In this document: positions 50,642 to 58,663 of the stretch, piece after piece
How positions within the stretch are numbered: position 1 is the stretch's first letter
Layout of the letters: each line of letters starts with the position of its first letter
DNA from: RGIG9608 sp045612365
GTDB lineage: Bacteria; Bacteroidota; Bacteroidia; Bacteroidales; Paludibacteraceae
Assembly (NCBI GenBank): GCA_045612365.1
Contig: JAZKYY010000008.1
Span: forward strand, 77,140 to 141,139
Direction: 5' to 3'
DNA length: 64,000 nt
The notes under the pieces: model-generated
What the model was told of the DNA's origin: nothing
Database searches by the model: none
What the model saw: only the letters and a program-made list of their open reading frames with translations
Made by a program: the position numbers and the translations under genes

Positions 50642-51061
50642 ATGTTTCTGACAGTAGAAGATTACCGCAGTGTTTGCACCGAGTTTGAGATGGAACAGCT
50701 ATCTGCCCTCACAGACGACCGACTCATTGCAGAGCGTGCAGCTATGGAGCAGATAAGCAGTTATACACGCCATCGCTACGATATGGAAAGGGCATTTGCT
50801 GCTGAGGGCGAAGACCGCAATGCTATGCTGGTACAATGTGCCGTAAACATAACGCTGTGGCTTATGATACACCGTTTGCCTCAATCTATGGGGCACGAAA
50901 GGCGTGAATGTCTATACAATGACAGTATCAAATGGCTACGTGATGTGCAATCCTCCAAAGCTTCACCCGACTTGCCCACTTATGTAAGTGCAGACGGGAA
51001 CACTGACGCAAACAACCCTGTACGCTACGGCTCAATGCCACCAAACAGATATGACTATTAA
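50642..51061 (+). CDS. Head-completion protein, Mu gp36-like (DUF1320)
   Basis: A 139-residue protein. It begins MFLTVEDYRSVCTEFEMEQL and includes the helical TRHRYDMERAFAAEGEDRNAMLVQCAVNITLW stretch typical of DUF1320, then RRECLYNDSIKWLRDVQ. These are gateway/neck proteins linking portal and tail. In Mu it is downstream of the capsid; here it is upstream of the portal. Confidence 0.75.
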   Translation: MFLTVEDYRSVCTEFEMEQLSALTDDRLIAERAAMEQISSYTRHRYDMERAFAAEGEDRNAMLVQCAVNITLWLMIHRLPQSMGHERRECLYNDSIKWLRDVQSSKASPDLPTYVSADGNTDANNPVRYGSMPPNRYDY

Positions 51062-51094
51062 TCGTCTTTTAAAAGGTATTTAATCAGTATTAAA

Positions 51095-52378
51095 ATGGAT
51101 ATTAAAAACAACATAAAACACCTATTGGGTAGGGATTTTTATTCGAGTAACGAGATAGCAAAACTTACACGTTTTGCGAAAAGTCGTCAGGGTATAAAGC
51201 TCACAGCACAACTTATGCAGCAGACCGACAGCCTCACCAAAAAGGACATTGCAACGTGGCGACAGGCTTGGCAAATGGCGATTGGAGTGGACAATCCCAA
51301 CCGAAGTATGCTTTACGATATTTACACCGATTGCATCATTGACCTACACCTCACCGGTTGTATCGGCCAACGTAAGGGAAAAACCCTGCAAAAGGAGTTC
51401 CGCCTGATAGGTAAAGACGGCAAAGAAAACGAACAGGCAACAGCCTTGCTTAAAAAAGAGTGGTTTTTCGACTTTATGGATCTTGCTCTTGACAGTCGTT
51501 TCTGGGGACACTCGCTTATACAACTCGGTGACGTAATTAACGATGCAGATGGAATACGTTTCAATGGGGTTGAACTTGTGCCTCGCAAACATGTATGCCC
51601 CGAATTTGGTGTCATACTACGTGAAGTGTCGGACGACCCACGTAACGGCATATCATACCGCGATGGCGATTTCGCAAATTGGTGCGTGGAAGTCGGTAAA
51701 CCCAAAGATTTGGGATTACTTCTCAAGTGTGCTCCTGCTTGCATAAGCAAAAAGAATATGCTGGCGTTCTGGGATATGTTTGGGGAGATTTTCGGTGCTC
51801 CTATGCGTGTGGCACGCACCAATACGCAAGACGCCAAAGAACGTAGCAAAATTGAGCAGTCGCTTGACAAAATGGGTGCAGCATTCTGGGCGTTATTTCC
51901 TGAGGGCACCGATATTGAGATTAAGGAAAGTAGCCGGGGCGACGCCTACAATGTTTACGACAAGCGTGTAGATAGGTGCAACAGCGAATTGTCAAAGGGA
52001 ACGCTTATGCAGACAATGACCATCGACAGTGGTTCTTCATTGTCTCAGTCTGAAACCCACCTTGAAATTTTTGAGGATGTAATTGCCGCCGATGCAAGGT
52101 TTGTCGCCTGTATTGTAAACGACAAACTGCTGCCTCTTATGGCTATGCACGGGTTCCCTGTCAAAGGATGCACCTTTCTGTGGAACGACACTCTGGAGTA
52201 CACTCCACAGGAACAAATCAATGTCGAACAAATGATCATCAACGGAGGTTACGACATCGACCCGCAATATTTCATCGACAAATACGGTATCCCTATCATC
52301 GGTAAAAGCCAGGCGAACTTGCCTACAAACAACCTCGTCAAACAACTGACTGCAGGAGATTCCGATTTTTTTATTTAA
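51095..52378 (+). CDS. Portal protein (Mu gp29/DUF935-like)
   Basis: A 427-residue portal. DFMDLALDSRFWGHSLIQLGDVIND, the FGAPMRVARTNTQDAKER segment, GAAFWALFPEGTDIEIKESS and the DARFVACIVNDKLLPLM stretch are characteristic of DUF935 portals. It forms the dodecameric vertex ring for DNA entry. It is preceded by the repeating TTTAA-rich leader seen before several phage genes. Confidence 0.88.
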   Translation: MDIKNNIKHLLGRDFYSSNEIAKLTRFAKSRQGIKLTAQLMQQTDSLTKKDIATWRQAWQMAIGVDNPNRSMLYDIYTDCIIDLHLTGCIGQRKGKTLQKEFRLIGKDGKENEQATALLKKEWFFDFMDLALDSRFWGHSLIQLGDVINDADGIRFNGVELVPRKHVCPEFGVILREVSDDPRNGISYRDGDFANWCVEVGKPKDLGLLLKCAPACISKKNMLAFWDMFGEIFGAPMRVARTNTQDAKERSKIEQSLDKMGAAFWALFPEGTDIEIKESSRGDAYNVYDKRVDRCNSELSKGTLMQTMTIDSGSSLSQSETHLEIFEDVIAADARFVACIVNDKLLPLMAMHGFPVKGCTFLWNDTLEYTPQEQINVEQMIINGGYDIDPQYFIDKYGIPIIGKSQANLPTNNLVKQLTAGDSDFFI

Positions 52379-52389
52379 GCCCTCAACCA

Positions 52390-53607
52390 ATGAGGGCTAC
52401 AACGCTTGACAAACTTTATTTCAATAGCAATCAGAACCTTTTAAAAGAGTGTTTAAACACCTTTTTAGAAAATGTGGAATATTGTTTGGCAAACAAAAAA
52501 AAGGAAGATGCGTTGATTGACGATATTTTGAGAAATGATATACCTATCAATGCAACGCTCTACGAGGTTTACAGCAAAAACCTACGCAAGGCTGTGGATA
52601 AAGTGTTCTATGAAGACAACGGCAACGGCTTGTCCGACTGCTTGCGTGCCAACGTAAACCGTTTTGCGGCCTACAAGGCTTACCACGCCACACAGCAGGT
52701 GCGTGAGCAGATTGCCGAAGATGGAGACATGGATAGAGCAAGAAAAGTGTTGCACGCCTTTAATCGCTATCAGGCAGCGGAGTACAACACCACCGTAAGC
52801 CGATGCCGCACGGCCAAGCAGTTTGAGGAGTTTTCAGCAGCAGACAATATGCGTTTGTTCCCGAACCTGCGCTGGCTACCCAGCCGTAGTGCCAACCCAA
52901 GAGAGCAACACATGCTGTTTTACAACCGCGTATGGGCAAAAGACGATCCCTTCTGGGCACAAAACCAGCCCGGCAACCTCTGGAACTGCAAATGCGACTG
53001 GGAAGAAACCGCCGACCCCGTAACCGACGGCAACCCCACCGCTCCCGTACGCCACGATGGGCTGGAAGGCAACCCCGCACAAACAGGCGAGGTGTTTACT
53101 GACAATTGTGCGTATGTAAAAAACAGCGGACAAAACCGCCGTGAAAGGGATAAGGTGGAGATAAAGTGCGAGAATCTGAATAAACTACAAACCGTTCAAA
53201 TAGCCAAAGAGGCTCTAAAAGGCAAAACTACTGAATGCACCATACAAGGCAAAAAATACGAGGTGGAGTTTATCGGACGTGGTATAGACCATTACGCCCG
53301 TGATATTTTTGGTGAAAAGAACATTTTTTGGATTAAAAACGAGATTTTACCTAAAATTCAAGAGTATATTAAAAATGCTACATGTGCAGGCAAAAAGAAG
53401 AGCGACACCGAACATAACACAAACAAGGAAACGCTAAAATTAAAGAAACAAACAAGTTATTTCTATTATTTCCCAATAACTCTACCAAACGGAAAGGAAG
53501 TTTGGTTGCACTTGGGCATGTATAACGAAAAAAAAGTAGGAAAAGAGGGGAAAATGTATTTATACACTGTAACTCCAAAAGCACCAAAAAATATGGAAGA
53601 TCTATAA
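52390..53607 (+). CDS. MuF-type minor head protein with C-terminal toxin-like domain
   Basis: 405 residues. The N-terminal about 215 residues resemble Mu gpF/SPP1 gp7 minor head proteins, ending in the typical QPGNLWNCKCDW segment. A linker is followed by an added domain (about 255-405) with GRGIDHYARDIFG, a helical stretch, YFYYFPITLPNGKEVWLHLG and LYTVTPK. This resembles the BECR-type (barnase-EndoU-colicin E5/D-RelE) or related polyvalent-protein domains known to be fused to MuF and injected with DNA. The domain DNA is more AT-rich than the MuF part, suggesting a separately acquired module. Toxicity is an inference. Confidence 0.75.
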   Translation: MRATTLDKLYFNSNQNLLKECLNTFLENVEYCLANKKKEDALIDDILRNDIPINATLYEVYSKNLRKAVDKVFYEDNGNGLSDCLRANVNRFAAYKAYHATQQVREQIAEDGDMDRARKVLHAFNRYQAAEYNTTVSRCRTAKQFEEFSAADNMRLFPNLRWLPSRSANPREQHMLFYNRVWAKDDPFWAQNQPGNLWNCKCDWEETADPVTDGNPTAPVRHDGLEGNPAQTGEVFTDNCAYVKNSGQNRRERDKVEIKCENLNKLQTVQIAKEALKGKTTECTIQGKKYEVEFIGRGIDHYARDIFGEKNIFWIKNEILPKIQEYIKNATCAGKKKSDTEHNTNKETLKLKKQTSYFYYFPITLPNGKEVWLHLGMYNEKKVGKEGKMYLYTVTPKAPKNMEDL

Positions 53608-53656
53608 AAACAACTTCCCCGTACCCGTGTCCATTGATTCACAAATCTTCCACTTG

Positions 53657-53664
53657 CAAAGATA
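53657..53664 (-). promoter_or_regulatory. Antisense -7-like element after the MuF gene
   Basis: Minus-strand TATCTTTG pointing into the 3' end of the toxin-like domain. Downstream only a 9-codon frame is seen. No -33 element at standard spacing, so activity is uncertain. Confidence 0.35.
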
Positions 53665-53711
53665 CGAAAAATAAAGGAAATTACTATTCAAAGCGAAAGG
53701 AATAAATATTA

Positions 53712-54623
53712 CTATTTTTTATGTCTATTTTCTATTCCTTGAGGAAGAATTCGTAAATACCTACCTCCTATGTTGTTTTCAACATATTTATTTATAGGTG
53801 CAGATTCTAATAAAATCGTATAACAATGGTGTAAACTTAAAACTAAATCTTGTAAATTTTGATCATCTTCCAATGATTTTACATTTAAACCTAACTTTTG
53901 AAGTTTTACTTTTGATAAATGGCGACTATGAACCTTACTTTCGGTATTATCATTAAAAGCAGTTTTTATGGCATTAATTTTAGATTGGTCAAATCCAACT
54001 TTTTTAAGAAACTTATCAGACAATTCATTTGTTAATGCTACAGCTTGAGAACATGAATATAAAAATGTTGGATTGTATTTATTTACAATAACTTGCCACA
54101 AACCTAATGATTCAGAGTTATTTCTAATATCCTCTTTTGCGTTTTCAAATTCTTTTAATACAGACTGACAAGCTACCCCATTTAAATGAGGATCAAAAGG
54201 TCCCAAACAAGACTGTTTTCCCATTATAATTTCCTTACAAGAAACAGATATGAGAGAACCAGCAGACATTGCCATTTGAGGAACTATAACCGTTATATCG
54301 TCAAAACAAGAATGTAGATAATTTACAATTTGCTCCGTTGCAGCAATCTCTCCTCCTGGAGTATGAAGTATTAAGTCAAGCCCTTTTCCTTTATCTAATT
54401 TATAAATAACTTCCATGAATGCGTTTATATCTTTATCATTTATGGAAGTATCTTCAGCTGTTGGTCGATAAAGCCACCCTGAATAATAGGTTATAACATT
54501 ACGATTTCTGTAATCTGCTAATTTTTTTAGATATTTCGACTTTTCTTTTTCAAGAATCTCCAAATTGATAGGGGATTTCCCGTTGTTATTCGCTTTATTA
54601 AGAATTTCACTCCAACTTGGCAT
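53712..54623 (-). CDS. SDH/SppA-like Clp-fold serine protease (accessory)
   Basis: A 303-residue protein of the ClpP/crotonase-fold SDH_sah type. HTPGG (87-91) forms the oxyanion part, the nucleophile is Ser123 in AMSAGSL, and GPFDP (141-145) is a conserved element. No signal peptide. The gene is on the strand opposite to its neighbours, much more AT-rich, and follows a 55-aa gene by 1 base and a membrane protein gene. A head-maturation role is unlikely because the phage already has a protease-scaffold gene. It probably acts in the lysogen, for example in defence or exclusion; that is an inference. Confidence 0.75.
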   Translation of the reverse strand: MPSWSEILNKANNNGKSPINLEILEKEKSKYLKKLADYRNRNVITYYSGWLYRPTAEDTSINDKDINAFMEVIYKLDKGKGLDLILHTPGGEIAATEQIVNYLHSCFDDITVIVPQMAMSAGSLISVSCKEIIMGKQSCLGPFDPHLNGVACQSVLKEFENAKEDIRNNSESLGLWQVIVNKYNPTFLYSCSQAVALTNELSDKFLKKVGFDQSKINAIKTAFNDNTESKVHSRHLSKVKLQKLGLNVKSLEDDQNLQDLVLSLHHCYTILLESAPINKYVENNIGGRYLRILPQGIENRHKK

Positions 54624-54624
54624 A

Positions 54625-54792
54625 TTAAACTAAATTTGCTGTTGTTTTTGAAATCATTGTTTTATCATAAACAGAAAATTCTTCATAAAAAACATTAGAA
54701 TACCCACTATTAGAAGATTTGAACAATGGATTATCTGTAAAGTTCTTCATGATTTCATTATAATCTTTTTGAAATTGTTTCTTCTTATCCAT
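54625..54792 (-). CDS. Small protein of the protease cassette (55 aa)
   Basis: ATG at 54790-54792 opens a 55-codon frame (start MDKKKQFQKD, end SKTTANLV). Its TAA is followed after one base by the protease ATG, a coupled layout. The protein is charged at the start, with aromatic residues mid-way. An upstream stop prevents a longer frame. No family recognised; it could be a substrate, adaptor or inhibitor of the protease. Confidence 0.6.
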   Translation of the reverse strand: MDKKKQFQKDYNEIMKNFTDNPLFKSSNSGYSNVFYEEFSVYDKTMISKTTANLV

Positions 54793-54855
54793 ATAATTCT
54801 GTGCTTTTTTATCGAAAGTACTATATCTGTTTTGTACAGGGTATTAAAATTTATG

Positions 54856-55452
54856 TCATATGAAAATTTCAGGATGATTGCTTAAGTACAAATCACGCAA
54901 AGGCAAACTTATAACAAAACAAACATCATTGATGGTAACAGCATAATCTTTTTCTTCTCCATTTATATGTAATTTACGCGTAGGACTATTATAAACCCAA
55001 CTTTTCAGTTCATTAAACATATCATTTTGTAAATTCTCAAAAAGAATCTCGTTGGCTGCAATCTCTACATCAAGAGCTGTTTTTGGTCGTTTTTGTGCAA
55101 TACATTCTAACAAAAAATCTTTGTTGGTATTAATAAATTTTTCACCACCAAAATCATTATACAACGATTCTCCTGCAGGGTTTAATTTTCGAGGACTTGC
55201 TTTCATCGAAAATGTCGATGCTGCCTTTGGATTTCTTGTCATAATGTATGTTTTTATCTGGAGTAAATCATCGGATATCTGCTTGAACATTTCCGAATGT
55301 TTGTCGCATGGTAGTTTTTTTACAGTATCTTCAGTTTTTTTAAAACGAGTGTAGTAAAAATTAGCTATAATCCATGTTAATACAAAAACAACAAGACAAA
55401 CCAATAACAATGGATAATTATTTGCAAGCCAATCTAAAACAATATTCCACAT
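54856..55452 (-). CDS. Membrane-anchored protein of the protease cassette
   Basis: 198 residues from the ATG at 55452. One membrane helix near residues 15-37 (YPLLLVCLVVFVLTWI) precedes a cytoplasmic-looking KKTEDTVKK region, a coiled stretch and a C-terminal domain ending SNHPEIFI. Another ATG at 55488 lies within the promoter -7 region, so it is rejected. First of three genes with the 55-aa protein and Clp-fold protease. A sensor role at the membrane is only a suggestion. Confidence 0.65.
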   Translation of the reverse strand: MWNIVLDWLANNYPLLLVCLVVFVLTWIIANFYYTRFKKTEDTVKKLPCDKHSEMFKQISDDLLQIKTYIMTRNPKAASTFSMKASPRKLNPAGESLYNDFGGEKFINTNKDFLLECIAQKRPKTALDVEIAANEILFENLQNDMFNELKSWVYNSPTRKLHINGEEKDYAVTINDVCFVISLPLRDLYLSNHPEIFI

Positions 55453-55477
55453 ATTCTCATTACTTTTTTCGGTGCCA

Positions 55478-55485
55478 CAAAAGTA
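55478..55485 (-). promoter_or_regulatory. -7 element of the protease cassette
   Basis: Minus-strand TACTTTTG, consensus TAnnTTTG. Leads to the ATG at 55452 with a leader of about 20 bases. A host-type promoter supports expression in the lysogen. Confidence 0.55.
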
Positions 55486-55600
55486 CAATTATTTTCTCAT
55501 TTTTTATAAAATATAACAGTTAAACAACTGAAATTTTTCTGAAATAGAACTGTAATTAAAAAAAATATATTATATTTAAGACTCTATATTTCAATCATGA

Positions 55601-56086
55601 ATGACACAAAAGAATCCGTTTGCACAACTCCAAATCGAACTAAAACAAGCCATTGATCACGATTTGCCAATCATCATAGGCAACGAGGCTGTACGGCTAT
55701 TCAAAAAGAACTTTCAAGACGAAGGCTTTTTTGGTAAACCATGGCAACAGGTAAAACGCAGACAAACTCACACTGTAAAATATAAAACAAAGAGCGGAAT
55801 GCGTAGCCGTATTGTTCCAAAAGCAAAAGGAGCAGCAGGAACACGAAAAATTCTTACAGGGAACACTGGAGACCTTGGGCGTAGCATTAAAATGAAACCA
55901 CAGATAGCCAAAGTAACCATTTACAGCGACCTGCCATATTCGGCCGTCCACAACGAGGGATTGCGTGCCGGTCGTGGCAAAGGATTTACGATGCCTCGTC
56001 GGCAATTTATGGGCGACAGTCCGGAATTGCATCGAGTTTTGAGAGAAAAAATAGAAAAACATCTTAACAAAATTATACACAAATGA
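55601..56086 (+). CDS. Virion morphogenesis protein (Mu gpG type)
   Basis: A 161-residue protein. KNFQDEGFFGKPWQQVKRR, KILTGNTGDLGRSIK, YSAVHNEG and MPRRQFMGDSPEL are diagnostic of the phage virion morphogenesis family, which takes part in head-tail joining. It overlaps the next gene by 4 bases. It is separated from its natural partner gpF by the reversed protease cassette. Confidence 0.88.
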   Translation: MTQKNPFAQLQIELKQAIDHDLPIIIGNEAVRLFKKNFQDEGFFGKPWQQVKRRQTHTVKYKTKSGMRSRIVPKAKGAAGTRKILTGNTGDLGRSIKMKPQIAKVTIYSDLPYSAVHNEGLRAGRGKGFTMPRRQFMGDSPELHRVLREKIEKHLNKIIHK

Positions 56087-56565
56087 GAAAACAAATTTAC
56101 AAAGCCATTTGCGATAGAATATCGCAACAAGTATCCGAAGTGAAACACATCGACCTTTGGAACAATAACATTTCCGTACTCTCCGGGGGTGCCGTGTGGC
56201 CACGTCCTGCGGTGTTCGTAGAGTTTGAAACCATCGAATGGCGCCAGCAGCAAAACCGCGTGCGTATGGCCGACATTGCCGTACGACTTCACATCGTTAC
56301 CGATGCCGTTTCGTACAATGGCAGCACCGACCCAAAACAGGACACTGCACTGGCATTCTTGGACCTGCTTAACAAAGTTAATGCAGCAATGCAAGGACTA
56401 CGCGGGGAGAACTTTGCCGGGTTTATGCTCACCACCTCCGCCACCAATCACGACCACGCAGAACTGATTGAAAGCGTTGAACGCTACATCACCCGCGCAC
56501 AAGACACCAGCGCAATGCTCGACACTCTGCAAAGGGTGAAAGTCTCCAGCGTAAACATACGTTAA
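56083..56565 (+). CDS. Tail terminator/neck-like protein (Mu gp37 position)
   Basis: 160 residues. It has a mixed fold with the strand PRPAVFVEFETIEWRQQQNRVRMADIAVRLHIVTD and a C-terminal LQRVKVSSVNIR. Position after gpG and length fit a tail terminator or gp37-like neck protein; the sequence match is not strong. It ends 6 bases before a strong bidirectional terminator. Confidence 0.65.
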   Translation: MRKQIYKAICDRISQQVSEVKHIDLWNNNISVLSGGAVWPRPAVFVEFETIEWRQQQNRVRMADIAVRLHIVTDAVSYNGSTDPKQDTALAFLDLLNKVNAAMQGLRGENFAGFMLTTSATNHDHAELIESVERYITRAQDTSAMLDTLQRVKVSSVNIR

Positions 56566-56570
56566 ATACA

Positions 56571-56610
56571 AAAAACCGCCCCGAAGCGAAAACTTCGGGG
56601 CGGTTTTTTT
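56571..56610. terminator. Strong bidirectional terminator between late (+) and early (-) genes
   Basis: Arms ACCGCCCCGAAG/CTTCGGGGCGGT with a CGAAAA loop, A-run before and T-run after. It separates convergent transcripts of the head block and the early operon. Confidence 0.9.
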
Positions 56611-56651
56611 AAGAAACTTTTTTGATTAACTCAAGTTCGGATTTGTTAAGG

Positions 56652-56894
56652 TTAATTACCAAAATCAAAAAGACTCAACTGTCTTTTATCGATGGTTTGA
56701 GTGGGTGGTTGCAGAGGAATGTCCAAATAATTTAGATAAGTTCGATAACAACAACCAAACTGCGGAAAAATATGATGTCGCCATACTTGTTTATAGCACT
56801 TGCTGTTGTTCCCAATCTCGTAGTGCTCTTCTGTAATCGCTCTAATCGCTTTTACACGTGCTAATGTGCTTTTGTGGTGTTTATGTTTCTCCAT
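56652..56894 (-). CDS. Early-region protein of unknown function (80 aa)
   Basis: Eighty residues with a basic start (KHHKSTLARVKAIRAITEEHYE), a Cys/His-rich middle and ending SLFDFGN. It may be a small DNA- or metal-binding protein; it is in the place where Mu has Mor, but I cannot claim homology. It is last in the early transcript before the terminator. Confidence 0.55.
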   Translation of the reverse strand: MEKHKHHKSTLARVKAIRAITEEHYEIGNNSKCYKQVWRHHIFPQFGCCYRTYLNYLDIPLQPPTQTIDKRQLSLFDFGN

Positions 56895-56909
56895 CTGATA
56901 AAAAAAATG

Positions 56910-56917
56910 TACCTTTG
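56910..56917 (+). promoter_or_regulatory. Plus-strand -7-like element opposing the early operon
   Basis: TACCTTTG on the plus strand, 16 bases beyond the start codon of the 80-aa gene. Only a weak -33 candidate; no clear gene downstream apart from a 17-codon frame. If active it would make an antisense RNA to the early genes. Confidence 0.25.
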
Positions 56918-56975
56918 TGGTAATCCTTTTACATCAAAAGCACGTTGGTTCGGATGGAGAACTGGCGTGTTTTTT

Positions 56976-57197
56976 TTATTCTCGTCGGAAAGGTGCGAGG
57001 TCGGTAATGACAGTTACCGTTTTACGCACCAACCCCGACCCCAAGCACAGCGAACAAACCTCTTCGGATGGCTCCTGTTGTTTGAAAAAGTCGCCATCTG
57101 GCCACACCAAGATTTTACCCTCACCGCCACACTTACCACACACCTCAACGGTGCGGTTGTATCGGTGAAAAATCTTTTGATCGCGTTGCTTTTCCAT
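56976..57197 (-). CDS. Small zinc-ribbon-like protein (73 aa)
   Basis: Two CxxC motifs, CGKCGGEG and CSLCLGSG, resemble half of a DnaJ-type zinc-binding module. The start overlaps the Gam stop. Likely a small regulatory or nucleic-acid-binding early protein; partner unknown. Confidence 0.65.
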   Translation of the reverse strand: MEKQRDQKIFHRYNRTVEVCGKCGGEGKILVWPDGDFFKQQEPSEEVCSLCLGSGLVRKTVTVITDLAPFRRE

Positions 57198-57715
57198 TAA
57201 ATTGCCTCCTCTTTTTTAGGCTCGACAAAGAATGTTTCATCCTGCACTACCTGAATACCACAACGACTCATATTGTCGCACATACCCTCAACATCTCGAT
57301 CGGCGAGCAACTTATCTTTGGTAATCTCTTCGGTTGTTCTGATATACGAGGGTAGGAACTCACGCACCAACTGCAATGCACTTGCCCATGTAAAGCCTTT
57401 CAAGGTCTTGAGCTTTGGTGTTCCTGTGCGGAAACCTATTGTGCCATGCACCATGTCAAGACTCTTTTTCTTTGTGAATAGGTCGCCTTTGTTCTCGCTG
57501 GCGTATGCCTGCAAAGTATCAAATGCAGTTGCTTTTTGTTCTTCCAAATCTGCAAGTTTGTCTGCATACTTCTCACGGATTTTTGCACATTGTAGTTCAA
57601 TGTCTGCAGTAATTTTTGCAGCCTGTGCCTCCGCCATCGAATAGGAAGCAAAAGCCTCGTCGGCTACTTCGCGTGTTACGCCACTGATGATTGTCTTTTT
57701 TTCTCTTTTTGCCAT
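57197..57715 (-). CDS. Host-nuclease inhibitor Gam-like protein
   Basis: A 172-residue protein with a long helical N-terminal half (about 20-75), the MVHGTIGFRTGTPKLKTLKG segment and a DKLLADRDVEGM stretch, as in Mu Gam. Mu Gam binds DNA ends and blocks host exonucleases. It lies in the early operon as in Mu and is preceded by the repeated TTTAA-rich leader. Confidence 0.85.
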   Translation of the reverse strand: MAKREKKTIISGVTREVADEAFASYSMAEAQAAKITADIELQCAKIREKYADKLADLEEQKATAFDTLQAYASENKGDLFTKKKSLDMVHGTIGFRTGTPKLKTLKGFTWASALQLVREFLPSYIRTTEEITKDKLLADRDVEGMCDNMSRCGIQVVQDETFFVEPKKEEAI

Positions 57716-57738
57716 TGTTTAAATAGTTTTTAAAAGGT

Positions 57739-57951
57739 TTATAAATGTTTAATAATTCTGTAAGTGCTTTGTTTTACGCTGATTTCGTCTCGTTGCCGAT
57801 GTACGGGCATTCGGGCTTGACAAAGTTCGATAAGGAGTTCGTTTCGCCGGCGAGCCAGTGCCTCAAACTGTTTCATGTTTAGCCCGCTTTGGCAAAGCAA
57901 TTGCTCCACTCGAGTCAAGTCTTGTTTTATTTGTTTTTTGCCACGTGCCAT
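57739..57951 (-). CDS. Early-region small helical protein (70 aa)
   Basis: Seventy residues, predicted helical and basic, with LTRVEQLLCQSGLNMKQFEALARRRNELLIELC. No family recognised. Placed between a small membrane protein and Gam; its conserved spacing suggests part of the early operon. Confidence 0.55.
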   Translation of the reverse strand: MARGKKQIKQDLTRVEQLLCQSGLNMKQFEALARRRNELLIELCQARMPVHRQRDEISVKQSTYRIIKHL

Positions 57952-57964
57952 GTCTCTTTTTTTG

Positions 57965-58147
57965 CTACCAAACGCGTTTGATTTCCATAAGTTCTTCTTT
58001 TACTTGTTGCCAACGCCAAACAAAAATCCATGCCACAGCACGTAACAAGCATCCCAAAACAAACAATGGTACGCCCATGAGCATAAATACCACTGCAAAC
58101 ACAATACTGATTTTTTTGCCGAATCTTTTAAGTTTTTCTTTCATCAT
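57965..58147 (-). CDS. Small early membrane protein (60 aa)
   Basis: Sixty residues: a basic start (KEKLKRFGKK), about 30 hydrophobic residues (SIVFAVVFMLMGVPLFVLG) and a charged tail. It could be a lysis regulator, exclusion protein or Kil-like factor; none is provable. Preceded by a TTTAA-rich leader. Confidence 0.55.
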   Translation of the reverse strand: MMKEKLKRFGKKISIVFAVVFMLMGVPLFVLGCLLRAVAWIFVWRWQQVKEELMEIKRVW

Positions 58148-58179
58148 AAAAATGGTTTTAAAAGTTATTTAAATAATTA

Positions 58180-58659
58180 TTACGCATCATAGCGTTTTGT
58201 CGTATCATTCATAAAGCTTTGCAACATCATTGAATTTATCACATCATTTACCCCCTGTTCGTCCTTAACTTTATTGTTGAATGTTGCAATAAGGTTGCGC
58301 AACCTCTCGCGGGGTATCTTGTTAAAATCTTCGTACCCTGTGGCACGACACGCAATGCCCTTAATAATGCTTGCATTGCTCTCTCTCTTTACACTGTGCA
58401 GATAACTACCTATTGCCGCCATTGCTCGCTTACGCAATTTATCAAAGTCGCCTGTACCGTTCTTTTTGTTCACCTGGTCTGAAAGGTTTGCACACACATT
58501 TATCAAGTCGTGCGTGTCCATATCTCTACAGCTTTCCACTCCGTAACTCTCCACGATAGCACGCTTCTCGTCTTCCGACAAGCCCAACACACTGCAAAGC
58601 GTGTGGAACTTTTTTAATACACCCTTATGGATGCTGTCCATTGTTTTGTTTTCTGCCAT
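58180..58659 (-). CDS. GemA-like regulatory protein (Mu gp16, DUF1018)
   Basis: From the ATG at 58659 it is 159 residues. KLRKRAMAAIGSYLHSVKRE, then IIKGIACRATGYEDFNKIPRERLRNLIATFNNK are characteristic of GemA, which in Mu affects host gene expression and DNA topology. In-frame upstream codons overlap the ATPase gene and are not needed. Confidence 0.78.
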   Translation of the reverse strand: MAENKTMDSIHKGVLKKFHTLCSVLGLSEDEKRAIVESYGVESCRDMDTHDLINVCANLSDQVNKKNGTGDFDKLRKRAMAAIGSYLHSVKRESNASIIKGIACRATGYEDFNKIPRERLRNLIATFNNKVKDEQGVNDVINSMMLQSFMNDTTKRYDA

Positions 58660-58663
58660 AGTA

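Noticed and set aside
53712..54623. Clp-fold protease as head-maturation protease
   Set aside because: It is on the opposite strand to head genes, has no scaffold domain, and the phage already has a protease-scaffold gene before the capsid.
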